Notes: generated by a model from the sequence alone, not told the origin. A stretch of DNA of 7,623 nucleotides from an uncultured Erysipelotrichaceae bacterium (GCA_951801995.1 CATOOY010000053.1:1-7623), one strand, 5' to 3'. Counted from the first letter of the stretch, positions 1-6,177 are shown. A program made the numbers and translations.

Positions 1-248
1 TAAAGAATAAAGGAATAAAACAAAGTATGTCTAGAAAAGGAAATAGTATGGATAATGGAATGATGGAAAACTTTTTTGGACTTCTTAAAACTGAAATGTT
101 TTATGATCAAGAGGATAATTATAAAACGATAGATGAATTAATTTTAGCAATAGATGACTATATTAATTATTATAATTATGATAGAATTAAAGAAAAATTA
201 AAAGGAATGTCCCCTGTGAATTACAGGTTACAATCCTTGAATAATTAA
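1..248 (+). CDS. IS3-family transposase (OrfB), C-terminal part, cut by window start
   Basis: This is the C-terminal end of the DDE integrase-type transposase that cuts and joins the ends of an IS3-family element. The reading frame is open back to base 3, so the ATG at 27 is an internal methionine and the gene begins upstream of the window. The visible 81 residues start KNKGIKQSMSRKGNSMDNG and continue MMENFFGLLKTE. This is the classic IS3 block around the last catalytic glutamate (the E of ENFF), followed by the usual tail with paired tyrosines (YINYYNYDRIKEKLKGMSPVNYR). The TAA stop lies 2 bases before the terminal repeat, as expected for an intact 3' end. Whether the whole element is intact cannot be seen. 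Confidence 0.93.
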   Translation, partial: KNKGIKQSMSRKGNSMDNGMMENFFGLLKTEMFYDQEDNYKTIDELILAIDDYINYYNYDRIKEKLKGMSPVNYRLQSLNN

Positions 249-250
249 AC

Positions 251-275
251 TGTCCAACTTTTGGGGTTCAGTTCA
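251..275 (+). repeat. Right terminal inverted repeat of the IS3-family element
   Basis: Read on the minus strand the end is TGAACTGAACCCC followed by AAAAGTTGGACA. This is the typical IS150-subgroup terminus, starting 5'-TG and so ending CA-3' on the plus strand at 275. It directly follows the transposase stop codon. The left partner repeat lies outside the window. The target-site duplication would begin at 276 (CTG if 3 bp), but this cannot be confirmed without the left end. Confidence 0.8.
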
Positions 276-339
276 CTGTATAAGTCGGTACTAAATCAAT
301 TGAAATAGGAATAGTACCTAACTCTTCAAAACTAGGCAT
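268..339 (-). pseudogene. Possible 5' end of a gene interrupted by the IS (unrecognised)
   Basis: An ATG at 339 opens a frame reading MPSFEELGTI then PISIDLVPTYT before it enters the IS terminus, where it ends at a TGA (268-270). It sits downstream of a good extended -10 promoter (377-406) with a leader of about 31 nt. The purine run AAAAAAGGA directly abuts the ATG, which is too close for an efficient ribosome site, so the start is weakly supported. I do not recognise the peptide. Alternatively this is non-coding DNA, and the hairpin at 307-353 is the real signal. Confidence 0.25.
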
Positions 340-353
340 TCCTTTTTTATTTT
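307..353 (+). terminator. Possible rho-independent terminator downstream of the IS
   Basis: AGGAAT (307-312) pairs with ATTCCT (338-343) and CCTA (317-320) with TAGG (333-336), separated by a 4x1 internal loop. A T-rich tract TTTTTTATTTT (343-353) follows. It would stop plus-strand transcripts leaving the IS. The internal loop and 12-nt hairpin loop make it a weak candidate. The same bases could instead be coding on the minus strand, in which case the pairing is incidental. Confidence 0.35.
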
Positions 354-376
354 ACGCAAGTTTCCTTGACATATTC

Positions 377-406
377 ATTATAGCATTAAAAATGGTTTAT
401 TAGCAA
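377..406 (-). promoter_or_regulatory. Minus-strand promoter pointing at the IS end
   Basis: On the minus strand, TTGCTA (401-406) and TATAAT (377-382) are separated by 18 bp. The -10 is preceded by TGC, giving an extended TGnTATAAT box. Transcription would start near 370 and run toward the IS. It matches no intact gene in the window but lies about 30 bp upstream of the short frame at 339-268. Confidence 0.45.
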
Positions 407-551
407 GTATTTTCTTTAAGATTTAAAAATTCCTTGAAAAATTTAAAACTTCCATAAAAAGTAGTAAATTAGTAGTAAAATAGATATTAAATAACTCATA
501 CAGTATTTAAAATAAAGGACTCGTGATGAAAAACTAAGTTAAAAAAATGTT

Positions 552-2285
552 TTATTCCTCAAATTTACTAACACTTGCAAATGTTCTATTACGAAGTTCT
601 CTATATAAAGAAGATTTCTCAAAAACAGCATTATTAAATCCCTTCGCACTTACTTTACCATCATTTAAAACAATAACCCTATCTGCTATTTTCATAATTT
701 CTGGTTTATGAGTAATGATAATAATAGTATGGTCTTGCTTTAAATCTGTTAAAATATCAGAAATCTTTATAGTCGTTTCAGGATCCATATTGCTAGTAAC
801 CTCATCAAAAAGAAGAATTTCGGCTTTAGATAAAATAGCTCTTACAATAGCAAGCAATTGTTTTTGACCATCACTAAGTAAAGATTCACTTTCTGAAAGA
901 ATAGTATTATATCCTTTCGGAAGAGAAGAAATATAATCATGAATGCCCACTCTTTTACATGCTTCTATTTGATTAGAAAAGTTATCATCTACAAGAGAAA
1001 GGTTTTCTTTAATACTCATTTCAAAAACAAAAGGTTTTTGAAATGCACCTGAAACATTTGAAGCATATACATGTTTGGTATAATTATAAATATTTTCTCC
1101 ATCAATAAGTATTTCTCCTGATTTAATTCTATATAAACGATATAACAAATTTATAATAGTAGTTTTTCCACTACCACTATGTCCTACAATAACAGTGGTT
1201 TCATTTGGATAAATTTTAAAAGAAACATTATTTAATATTCTTTTATTTTTCCTTTCAAAAATAACATTTTTAAATTCAACAACGCCATTAATATAATCAT
1301 TATCAATTTCTCCAAAGTCGATTTCCTTTTGAGGAGTATATTCTAAAATCGTTTTAATACGTTTTACACGTACACCATAATTACTTAAATTTAATAAATT
1401 ATCTAGCATTAAATCTGTACAAGTAATTGTCATTTCAAAATAACTGATGAGTAAAACAAGTTTATCCAGTGTCATCTTACCCTGAATAACAAGATAAGCT
1501 AAGAAGATATAAAGTAAAATTTTTCCCACATATACAAGAAAAGGAATCTTACAATATCTTTCTGTCATATATTTTCTTTTTTTATCATATTGTTCTTCCC
1601 ATCTTTTTCTAGATTTATCTAAATTCCTATTTAGATTAGGCATCAGATGAAGTGTTTTAACCTGTTTTAAATTACTAAGCATTTGATTTAGCATATCAAT
1701 AATTTTATCTTCATATTTTCTTGTTCCTTCATAATATTTAGAAACATTTTTAGAGTTATCATTCATAAGTTTTAAATACACAAGATCTAAAACAAGAACA
1801 AGTGTAGCTACTAAAATATTGTAGTACATAAAGATAACAAAAATAATAAGAAGTTTAACAATGCTCATACTTGCTTTAACAATACAATCAATTACATCTA
1901 CTAAATATCGTATATCATCACTACAAGTATCGACAATTTTTCCCTTAGAAAATTTTTGAAAAATAGCTTCATTGCTTGCTATTTTCTCAAAAAGAAGTTT
2001 TTGTACCTCTAAATGATAGTAATCTGCTAAAACAGTATAAGTATAATAGTTAAAATGTAAAGAACCATAATAAATCACATAAAATAATAGATATAAAACA
2101 ACATAAAACCAAATACCAGCAAAATTATTATTGGTAATAATACCAATAATACCAGCTGTTGCGATAGGGGGAAGAAGACTTGCTATATTATTAATACCAG
2201 AACTAATAAACATCTCTATAATAATCCATGTTTTTTTGTTCGCAATATGAAGAAGCTCTTTAAAAGTATTTATATATCTTTTCAT
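552..2285 (-). CDS. ABC exporter half-transporter (fused membrane and ATPase domains)
   Basis: This 577-residue protein has the exporter layout. A membrane domain covers residues 1-310, with hydrophobic segments near 20-50, 57-75, 140-155, 157-172, 248-267 and 275-295. An ATPase domain covers about 335-577. The nucleotide-binding motifs are complete: Walker A GHSGSGKT (368-375, K374), Q-loop Q416, signature LSDGQ (470-474, D instead of the usual first G), Walker B ILLFDE (490-495, catalytic E495), D-loop SNMD and switch H526. The A-loop aromatic expected after VIF is replaced by R345. It presumably works as a homodimer in the cytoplasmic membrane, because no second half is present. It is the last gene of the operon, starting 5 nt after the preceding stop with no clear Shine-Dalgarno sequence, so its translation is probably coupled. 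It has no N-terminal C39 peptidase domain. Substrate unknown; peptide or drug export is inferred from the family. Confidence 0.92.
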   Translation of the reverse strand: MKRYINTFKELLHIANKKTWIIIEMFISSGINNIASLLPPIATAGIIGIITNNNFAGIWFYVVLYLLFYVIYYGSLHFNYYTYTVLADYYHLEVQKLLFEKIASNEAIFQKFSKGKIVDTCSDDIRYLVDVIDCIVKASMSIVKLLIIFVIFMYYNILVATLVLVLDLVYLKLMNDNSKNVSKYYEGTRKYEDKIIDMLNQMLSNLKQVKTLHLMPNLNRNLDKSRKRWEEQYDKKRKYMTERYCKIPFLVYVGKILLYIFLAYLVIQGKMTLDKLVLLISYFEMTITCTDLMLDNLLNLSNYGVRVKRIKTILEYTPQKEIDFGEIDNDYINGVVEFKNVIFERKNKRILNNVSFKIYPNETTVIVGHSGSGKTTIINLLYRLYRIKSGEILIDGENIYNYTKHVYASNVSGAFQKPFVFEMSIKENLSLVDDNFSNQIEACKRVGIHDYISSLPKGYNTILSESESLLSDGQKQLLAIVRAILSKAEILLFDEVTSNMDPETTIKISDILTDLKQDHTIIIITHKPEIMKIADRVIVLNDGKVSAKGFNNAVFEKSSLYRELRNRTFASVSKFEE

Positions 2286-2290
2286 AAAAA

Positions 2291-3472
2291 TTAATCTATA
2301 TTTTTATCATATGAAATATCAGAAACTTCATATTTTCTCTTATTTGATATAGTATTAAGGATTTTAGTAAAGCTCCATCCAAGAATAGCGAGAATAAAGA
2401 AATAAAGGATACCAAATATAGTAAAACTAGGAGCTGACTCTGTCAAAAGACTAATAATAGAAGCTCCAGCACTCATAGAAGTAACTATAGTTAAACTATC
2501 TACAGATTTATTGGTAACATCTGCCTTTAAACCTTCAAATAATTTTTGAGCAGAAGTTACATAGTTTTTAGTCATATCCCACAAATATTTAATGTATTCA
2601 AGTGTATCTCTAAGTGTTTCATAACGATACCCAGAAATAGCCAAAAATTCGGCCAAATCTTTATCTGATTTCGCGATTTTTTCACGAGTAGGAATATAAG
2701 TAGACATTTGCTTAATTCTTCCATCAATTAAATTAACAGTTTTAGCATATCCCTCTAATTTAGTAGTAAATTTAACAATATCAGAACCCTTAACATTTGC
2801 ATTTTCTTTTACATTATCAATTTTTTCCCAAATAATTCTATGTAAATTTAAGTATCTGTGTAATTGTCCCTTAAACTCACGAATAAAAACTTGTTCTTCA
2901 ATATATCTTTGGATGTTATCAAAAGATTGTTTTTTATTGTTAATAAAATAGTACTTATCTCCACGAATAACATTATAATTTGCATTATCGAATTCAAAAT
3001 ATTTCTGTTTTTCTGTTTTGGAAAGTAACAATGACATTTCATCTTTTGTACAGTTGTCACAAACGATAAAATAAGGATATACAGTCTCAATATTTGCAAG
3101 TTCCTTAGGAACAGGTGCCCCTAGACTAAATAGGTAGTTCATAGCAGGGGATAATGTATTTTCATAATAATCAGTAAGTTTTTCAATATCCGTAAAAAGA
3201 GTCTCTTCACTTACATTTTTATTATGAAGAACAATAAGTCCATCTTCAAATATTTTAACATTTACTCGTTCTGCTGTTGTAAAAAGAATATATTCTTCTC
3301 CACAAACCCCATAATCAATACTACCAATTTTTAAACTTTTACGAAACTCTTGTAGTTTATCTTCATCAAGAGCAAGTTGACTTTTTCCTTCTCTTAAAAA
3401 GTCATAAATTTCAGATAATTGGAGCATAGTTCGTTGGAACCATCCACCAATAGATACATTACTTATTTTCAT
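2291..3472 (-). CDS. CorA-like two-TM membrane protein without GMN motif, function unknown
   Basis: The protein has 393 residues. I start it at the ATG at 3472 because AAGGAG (3479-3484) stands 6 nt upstream. The in-frame ATG at 3514 has no such site and would overlap the upstream gene by 32 bases. Residues 1-180 look like a mixed alpha/beta soluble domain. Residues 180-320 are a long, largely helical charged region. The C-terminus has two membrane segments (about 325-344 and 349-371) and a short charged tail. The lead-in NKSVDSLTIVTS (from residue 321) resembles the entry to TM1 of CorA-type magnesium channels, but the GMN loop that defines magnesium transport is absent; the loop reads TESAPS. 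It is therefore CorA-like in layout only and probably not a Mg channel. It lies between the acetyltransferase and the ABC exporter, coupled to both. Confidence 0.8.
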   Translation of the reverse strand: MKISNVSIGGWFQRTMLQLSEIYDFLREGKSQLALDEDKLQEFRKSLKIGSIDYGVCGEEYILFTTAERVNVKIFEDGLIVLHNKNVSEETLFTDIEKLTDYYENTLSPAMNYLFSLGAPVPKELANIETVYPYFIVCDNCTKDEMSLLLSKTEKQKYFEFDNANYNVIRGDKYYFINNKKQSFDNIQRYIEEQVFIREFKGQLHRYLNLHRIIWEKIDNVKENANVKGSDIVKFTTKLEGYAKTVNLIDGRIKQMSTYIPTREKIAKSDKDLAEFLAISGYRYETLRDTLEYIKYLWDMTKNYVTSAQKLFEGLKADVTNKSVDSLTIVTSMSAGASIISLLTESAPSFTIFGILYFFILAILGWSFTKILNTISNKRKYEVSDISYDKNID

Positions 3473-3482
3473 AAAACACTCC

Positions 3483-3929
3483 TTATATTTCTTTAGAAAA
3501 GAATTTAGCATCATTTACAATAAAGCCATAATTTTTATAACAAGCATGTGCTGCTACTCTAAAATTATTAGACCAAAGTTTCATTTCCTTACAATTTCTA
3601 CTTCTGCAAATTTTAGTTACTTCATCTAACATTTTTGTAGCAATATTATGACGTCTATATTCTGGCTTAACACATACATGATTCAAAATAGAATAGGTTC
3701 CCATATTTTCAAATATAGTAGGGATAATAGTAATTTTAGTATGTGCTACAACTATATCATCCATTATTCCAATTAAGTAAATATGATTTTCATCCTTTTG
3801 ATTTTCTAAAAAGATATGTTTTGCTTTTTCCACCTCTGTTTTCTCTTCAAAACAAGTATTACAAAGATCTACAATTGCTTGAATATCTTCCAATTGTGCC
3901 TTTCTAAAAATAACTTTTTTTGTGTTCAT
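3483..3929 (-). CDS. GNAT-family N-acetyltransferase
   Basis: This 148-residue single-domain protein of the GCN5-related acetyltransferase fold transfers an acetyl group from acetyl-CoA to an amine. The fold is clear: an opening FRKAQLEDIQAIVDLCNTCF, motif A HVCVKPEYRRHNIATKML (84-101) with the R-x-x-N-x-A pyrophosphate loop (the usual G is N95), and the late RVAAHACYKNYGF block (124-136) with the conserved helix tyrosine. The acceptor cannot be read from the sequence. GGAGGT (3936-3941) lies just upstream of the ATG at 3929. It is the first gene of a three-gene operon, and its stop overlaps the ribosome site of the next gene. Its position suggests it modifies or detoxifies a compound handled by the exporter, but this is inference. 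Confidence 0.9.
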   Translation of the reverse strand: MNTKKVIFRKAQLEDIQAIVDLCNTCFEEKTEVEKAKHIFLENQKDENHIYLIGIMDDIVVAHTKITIIPTIFENMGTYSILNHVCVKPEYRRHNIATKMLDEVTKICRSRNCKEMKLWSNNFRVAAHACYKNYGFIVNDAKFFSKEI

Positions 3930-3977
3930 TTTTTTACCTCCAAACTGCTTTTTATTTTCTATATTATTTACAATCTC

Positions 3978-4007
3978 ATAGTACTACACTAGAATGTAGT
4001 GTGTCAA
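3978..4007 (-). promoter_or_regulatory. Promoter of the acetyltransferase/membrane protein/exporter operon
   Basis: On the minus strand the -35 is a perfect TTGACA (4002-4007) and the -10 is TACTAT (3978-3983), separated by 18 bp. The predicted start near 3971 gives a leader of about 42 nt before the GGAGGT site and ATG at 3929. It is one of the strongest promoters in the window, and its spacer is occupied by a dyad (separate entry). Confidence 0.8.
3983..4002. promoter_or_regulatory. Palindromic operator inside the promoter spacer
   Basis: ACTACA (3983-3988) and TGTAGT (3995-4000) form perfect arms around CTAGAA, giving an 18-bp dyad that lies almost exactly between the -10 and -35. A second overlapping dyad is ACACTA (3986-3991) with TAGTGT (3997-4002). 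A repressor bound here would block RNA polymerase. The TACA/TGTA half-sites recall BlaI/MecI/CopY operators, but those have a 2-bp gap rather than 6. A GntR/YtrA-type repressor is another possibility. No regulator gene is adjacent, so its identity is unknown. Confidence 0.65.
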
Positions 4008-4031
4008 GAATAATACAAAAGGTTTACAAGT

Positions 4032-4054
4032 AAAAAAAAAGTGGATAATCCACT
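4032..4054 (-). terminator. Rho-independent terminator of the yidD/lipoprotein operon
   Basis: On the minus strand, AGTGGA-TTA-TCCACT (4040-4054) forms a perfect 6-bp stem, extendable to 7 with a one-base loop, followed at once by nine T (4032-4040 as A on the plus strand). The hairpin begins inside the TAG stop of the lipoprotein gene. It separates this operon from the acetyltransferase promoter immediately downstream. Confidence 0.88.
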
Positions 4055-4922
4055 ATTCATATAATTCTTGTTTTAACAGTTCAATATTCTCATTCATAAG
4101 TGTAATATAATCTTTATTATCATTTCTATCTGCTTCCGATAAGTTAGAAATAGTGTGTAAAGTAAGCGTATTAACACCTGTTTTCGTAATTAAATTTTGT
4201 ACAGTACTACTGATTTCTTCATTGTCATTTACGAAGATGTAACGAACTGTTTTATTTTGAATCATTTTTTCTACATCACTAATTGTTTTTTGTGTTAAAT
4301 TTTCATTTTCTGCAAGAGAAATAACATTGATATTATATTTTTCTAAAAATTTAAATAAATCACTAGCAACTACAATCGTTTTATTACTAGCACTTTCACT
4401 GATCAGTTTTAACTTTGCATCTAAAGAAGATATTTCTAGTTTTAAAGCATCATAGTTTTCATTGATTTCTTCCTTTAGATAATGATTTGTTATATATTCA
4501 TTAAGTCCATTTCGAATATTTTGAGCAAGCATTAAAAAGTTAGAAGGACTAAGCCAAAGTTCAGGAAGAGCATAATTATATTCCATAGAAAGGGTTGTAT
4601 CAATAATTTTAATATTTTTATTATATTCCATCATTTCAATAACATATTTTTTTTCTTTATCAATAAGCCCATTAAAAATGAAAAGGCTTCCCTTACTATA
4701 ATCCTTAATTTGTTTGTTAGTAAGTTTATAAGAATAAATATCTGTTCCATCTGGATAAATACTTGTAATAGCACTATGTTTTCCATAAAGCCTGTCTGTA
4801 ATATATGCCATAGGATAAGCTGTTGTATAAATAGGAATATCTTCCAAAACATCTCTTTTAAAACAAGCAGATGTACAAAGACAAATAAGAATCATTAAAA
4901 AAATTCCAAGTTTCTTTTTCAT
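4053..4922 (-). CDS. ZnuA/AdcA-like (TroA-fold) lipoprotein lacking the metal-ligand histidines
   Basis: This 289-residue protein resembles the zinc/manganese-binding lipoproteins of ABC importers. It has a signal peptide with a hydrophobic core at residues 5-16 and a lipobox-like TSAC, so Cys20 would be lipidated and the protein anchored outside the membrane. Family landmarks are visible: IYTTAYPMAYITDRLYG (31-47), PDGTDIYSYKLTNKQI (57-72), LPELWLSPSNF (119-129), KYIFVND-like (227-233) and the tail LHTISNLSEADRNDNKDY. The three histidines that bind metal in AdcA/ZnuA are replaced by Tyr63 (PHEYE to IYSYK), Glu121 (DPHVWLSP to LPELWLSP) and Ser187, and no His-rich loop is present. It may bind something else or a metal through other residues. 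No permease or ATPase gene of an importer is adjacent. The start is fixed by AGGAGG (4929-4934) and a 4-base ATGA overlap with yidD. Confidence 0.82.
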   Translation of the reverse strand: MKKKLGIFLMILICLCTSACFKRDVLEDIPIYTTAYPMAYITDRLYGKHSAITSIYPDGTDIYSYKLTNKQIKDYSKGSLFIFNGLIDKEKKYVIEMMEYNKNIKIIDTTLSMEYNYALPELWLSPSNFLMLAQNIRNGLNEYITNHYLKEEINENYDALKLEISSLDAKLKLISESASNKTIVVASDLFKFLEKYNINVISLAENENLTQKTISDVEKMIQNKTVRYIFVNDNEEISSTVQNLITKTGVNTLTLHTISNLSEADRNDNKDYITLMNENIELLKQELYE

Positions 4923-5140
4923 ATATTTTTCCTCCTAGGTACAAGATCAATACCACCCTTATGCAAAGGATTACATTTTAAAATTCTTTTTATAGTAAGC
5001 ATACTTCCTTTTATAGAACCATATTCCTCTAAAGCCTCTATTGCATAAGAAGAACAAGTGGGAATAAATCTACAATGATTATGAAAATTCCCAGGAATTT
5101 TTTGATAACAATGAATAAAAAAAATAAGAATTTGTTTCAT
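4919..5140 (-). CDS. yidD: Membrane protein insertion efficiency factor YidD
   Basis: This 73-residue protein belongs to the YidD family, small membrane-associated proteins that help the YidC/Sec route insert membrane proteins. The signature is intact: CRFIPTCSSYAIEAL (23-37), then EYGSIKGS and KRILKCNPLHKGGIDLVP (51-68), with cysteines 11, 23, 29 and 56. The length is normal for the family. In many bacteria yidD sits beside rnpA and yidC; here it pairs with a lipoprotein gene. Its TGA stop overlaps the downstream ATG (ATGA), which indicates translational coupling and also shows that TGA is a stop codon in this organism. It has its own promoter just upstream. Confidence 0.95.
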   Translation of the reverse strand: MKQILIFFIHCYQKIPGNFHNHCRFIPTCSSYAIEALEEYGSIKGSMLTIKRILKCNPLHKGGIDLVPRRKNI

Positions 5141-5157
5141 ATCTTAGCACCTACCAT

Positions 5158-5186
5158 ATTATACTAAAAAAAGAAAAAAAAGTAAA
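5158..5186 (-). promoter_or_regulatory. Promoter of the yidD/lipoprotein operon
   Basis: On the minus strand, TTTACT (5181-5186, 4/6 match to TTGACA) and a perfect TATAAT (5158-5163) are separated by 17 bp consisting almost wholly of T. Transcription would start near 5151, giving a leader of only about 10 nt, with AGGTG as the likely ribosome site. The T-run may also help end transcripts from the amidoligase gene, although no stable hairpin precedes it. Confidence 0.6.
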
Positions 5187-5205
5187 ATAGTTTTCAAAAG
5201 ATACA

Positions 5206-6156
5206 CTACATCTTCTTAGTATATTGTTTCAAAAACAACTCTTTTTCTTTTGATGTCGTATATAAAATATTTGCAAAATAATTTGCTTTTTCTAAATTTT
5301 CCGTCGCATGAAAAATAGAATCATGGTAAAAAGAGCAAGATATAGAAGAAGGAAAAGGGGAAAGAAAAGGTTTTATTTCTGTATTCCAAAAAGGCTTTAT
5401 AAAAGAGAGAATATCTTTAAAAGAAGACCTTTTAGATGCCAAAACCAAATGAACAAAAAAGTTAATAATATTAAAAACAATTCTTTCTTCAAAAGAAGTA
5501 TTACAAGTACGAAATTCCAATCTATTTCTGCCATTTTGATTTACTTCCTGTTCTAGAAAAAGCCCATAAAAACAATTCCCATCTCCTCGTAAAAATTGTT
5601 GTAAACTTGTAAGATAAGAAGAAAAATCACTATCCACCAGATTAGAAGTGTCCAATAAATAAAGAAGATGATCTCCTAAAGGAAGTGCAAAGGTAGCTGC
5701 ACTTTCTCGAAGTGAATCTCTATTAGCACAAGAAAAACGATAAACTTCTGCTTCAAATAATGAATATAAAATAAAGAAATTTTGTAAATAAATAGGATTG
5801 TTTTCAAAGATAGAAAGATCAATACTAACTTGTAGAGAAGAAAGTTCACCTATAGTAGCCTTTTCTTCTTTCAAAATTTGTAAAATACGTTTCAGACGAT
5901 AAATATCTTTTGACTTATTATAAAAGATGGGAGAAACAATTTCTCCACCTCGAAAATCATTTGGAAGAATACGAGATACACTACTATCCTTTTTTGCATG
6001 CCAAACTTGATGAGAAGAATTTTGGATATTTTCATAAATAGAAAGCCTCTCTTGTAAAGAAGACAATTTAGCCCCCTCAAATTCGATTTCTATTCCAATA
6101 GGAATTTGTGCAGAAAAAGTAAAAGGAACTTTTTGATAAGAGAAATATTTTTTCAT
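5206..6156 (-). CDS. Divergent amidoligase-family protein
   Basis: This 316-residue protein resembles the Amidoligase_2 family, ATP-dependent carboxylate-amine ligases with the glutamine synthetase/GCS fold. Landmarks appear in family order: GIEIEFE (21-27) with metal-site glutamates, KKDSSV (55-60, the D-S/G-S step), GGEIVSP (70-76), the strand SLQVSIDLS (107-115), and NRLEFRTCN (211-219), matching the EFR element. The usual G-L-H-V-H-V-D is changed to S-L-Q-V-S-I-D, so both histidines are lost (Q109, S111). The protein could be catalytically altered or inactive. Its substrate is unknown, and no glutaminase, ATP-grasp or peptide substrate gene is nearby. The start is supported by GAGGTGA (6161-6167), 4 nt from the ATG at 6156. 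It is monocistronic and divergent from rnc. Confidence 0.68.
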   Translation of the reverse strand: MKKYFSYQKVPFTFSAQIPIGIEIEFEGAKLSSLQERLSIYENIQNSSHQVWHAKKDSSVSRILPNDFRGGEIVSPIFYNKSKDIYRLKRILQILKEEKATIGELSSLQVSIDLSIFENNPIYLQNFFILYSLFEAEVYRFSCANRDSLRESAATFALPLGDHLLYLLDTSNLVDSDFSSYLTSLQQFLRGDGNCFYGLFLEQEVNQNGRNRLEFRTCNTSFEERIVFNIINFFVHLVLASKRSSFKDILSFIKPFWNTEIKPFLSPFPSSISCSFYHDSIFHATENLEKANYFANILYTTSKEKELFLKQYTKKM

Positions 6157-6177
6157 GTTTTCACCTCAATGTGGCAT

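Larger units (their letters stand above)
1..275 (+). mobile_element. Right end of an IS3-family (IS150-like) insertion sequence
   Basis: The transposase C-terminus plus the terminal repeat define the right portion of an IS3-family element. The rest, including the left repeat and the OrfA frame, is upstream of the window. The subgroup call rests on the terminus sequence and the SMSRKGN/ENFFGLLKTE transposase block. Host DNA begins at about 276. Confidence 0.85.
276..551. other. Intergenic DNA between the IS end and the ABC exporter gene
   Basis: This AT-rich stretch lies between two convergent genes. Its left 110 bases hold a terminator-like hairpin on the plus strand (307-353) and a minus-strand promoter with a short IS-interrupted reading frame, described separately. 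From about 410 to 551 there are only A/T-rich runs and a small imperfect repeat (AGTAGTAAA at about 460 and again near 471). No hairpin terminator is evident for the minus-strand operon ending at 552. A four-codon ATG frame near 525 is not considered a gene. Confidence 0.6.

Noticed and set aside
366..371. Perfect TTGACA on the plus strand as a promoter
   Set aside because: No -10-like hexamer occurs 15-19 bp downstream and no plus-strand gene follows.
2848..3099. 83-codon minus-strand frame inside the CorA-like gene
   Set aside because: It overlaps the well-supported larger gene in another frame, has no ribosome site, and shows no protein-like pattern.
3473..3514. Upstream ATG for the CorA-like protein (14 extra residues)
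   Set aside because: It has no ribosome site and would overlap the acetyltransferase gene; the ATG at 3472 has AAGGAG at correct spacing.
3983..4000. BlaI/MecI or CopY operator
   Set aside because: The half-sites TACA/TGTA are right, but the gap is 6 bp rather than the 2 bp expected, so I keep only the general call of operator.
4631..4898. Short frames on both strands inside the lipoprotein gene
   Set aside because: They are frame shadows of a gene with clear family landmarks; composition is biased and no start signals are present.
4919..4922. Mycoplasma-type code with TGA as tryptophan
   Set aside because: yidD ends at TGA at the family's normal length and overlaps the next ATG; tryptophans in the window use TGG.
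5308..5556. 82-codon Lys/Arg-rich plus-strand frame
   Set aside because: It is antisense to the amidoligase gene; the basic composition is what a purine-rich antisense strand gives, and no ribosome site is present.
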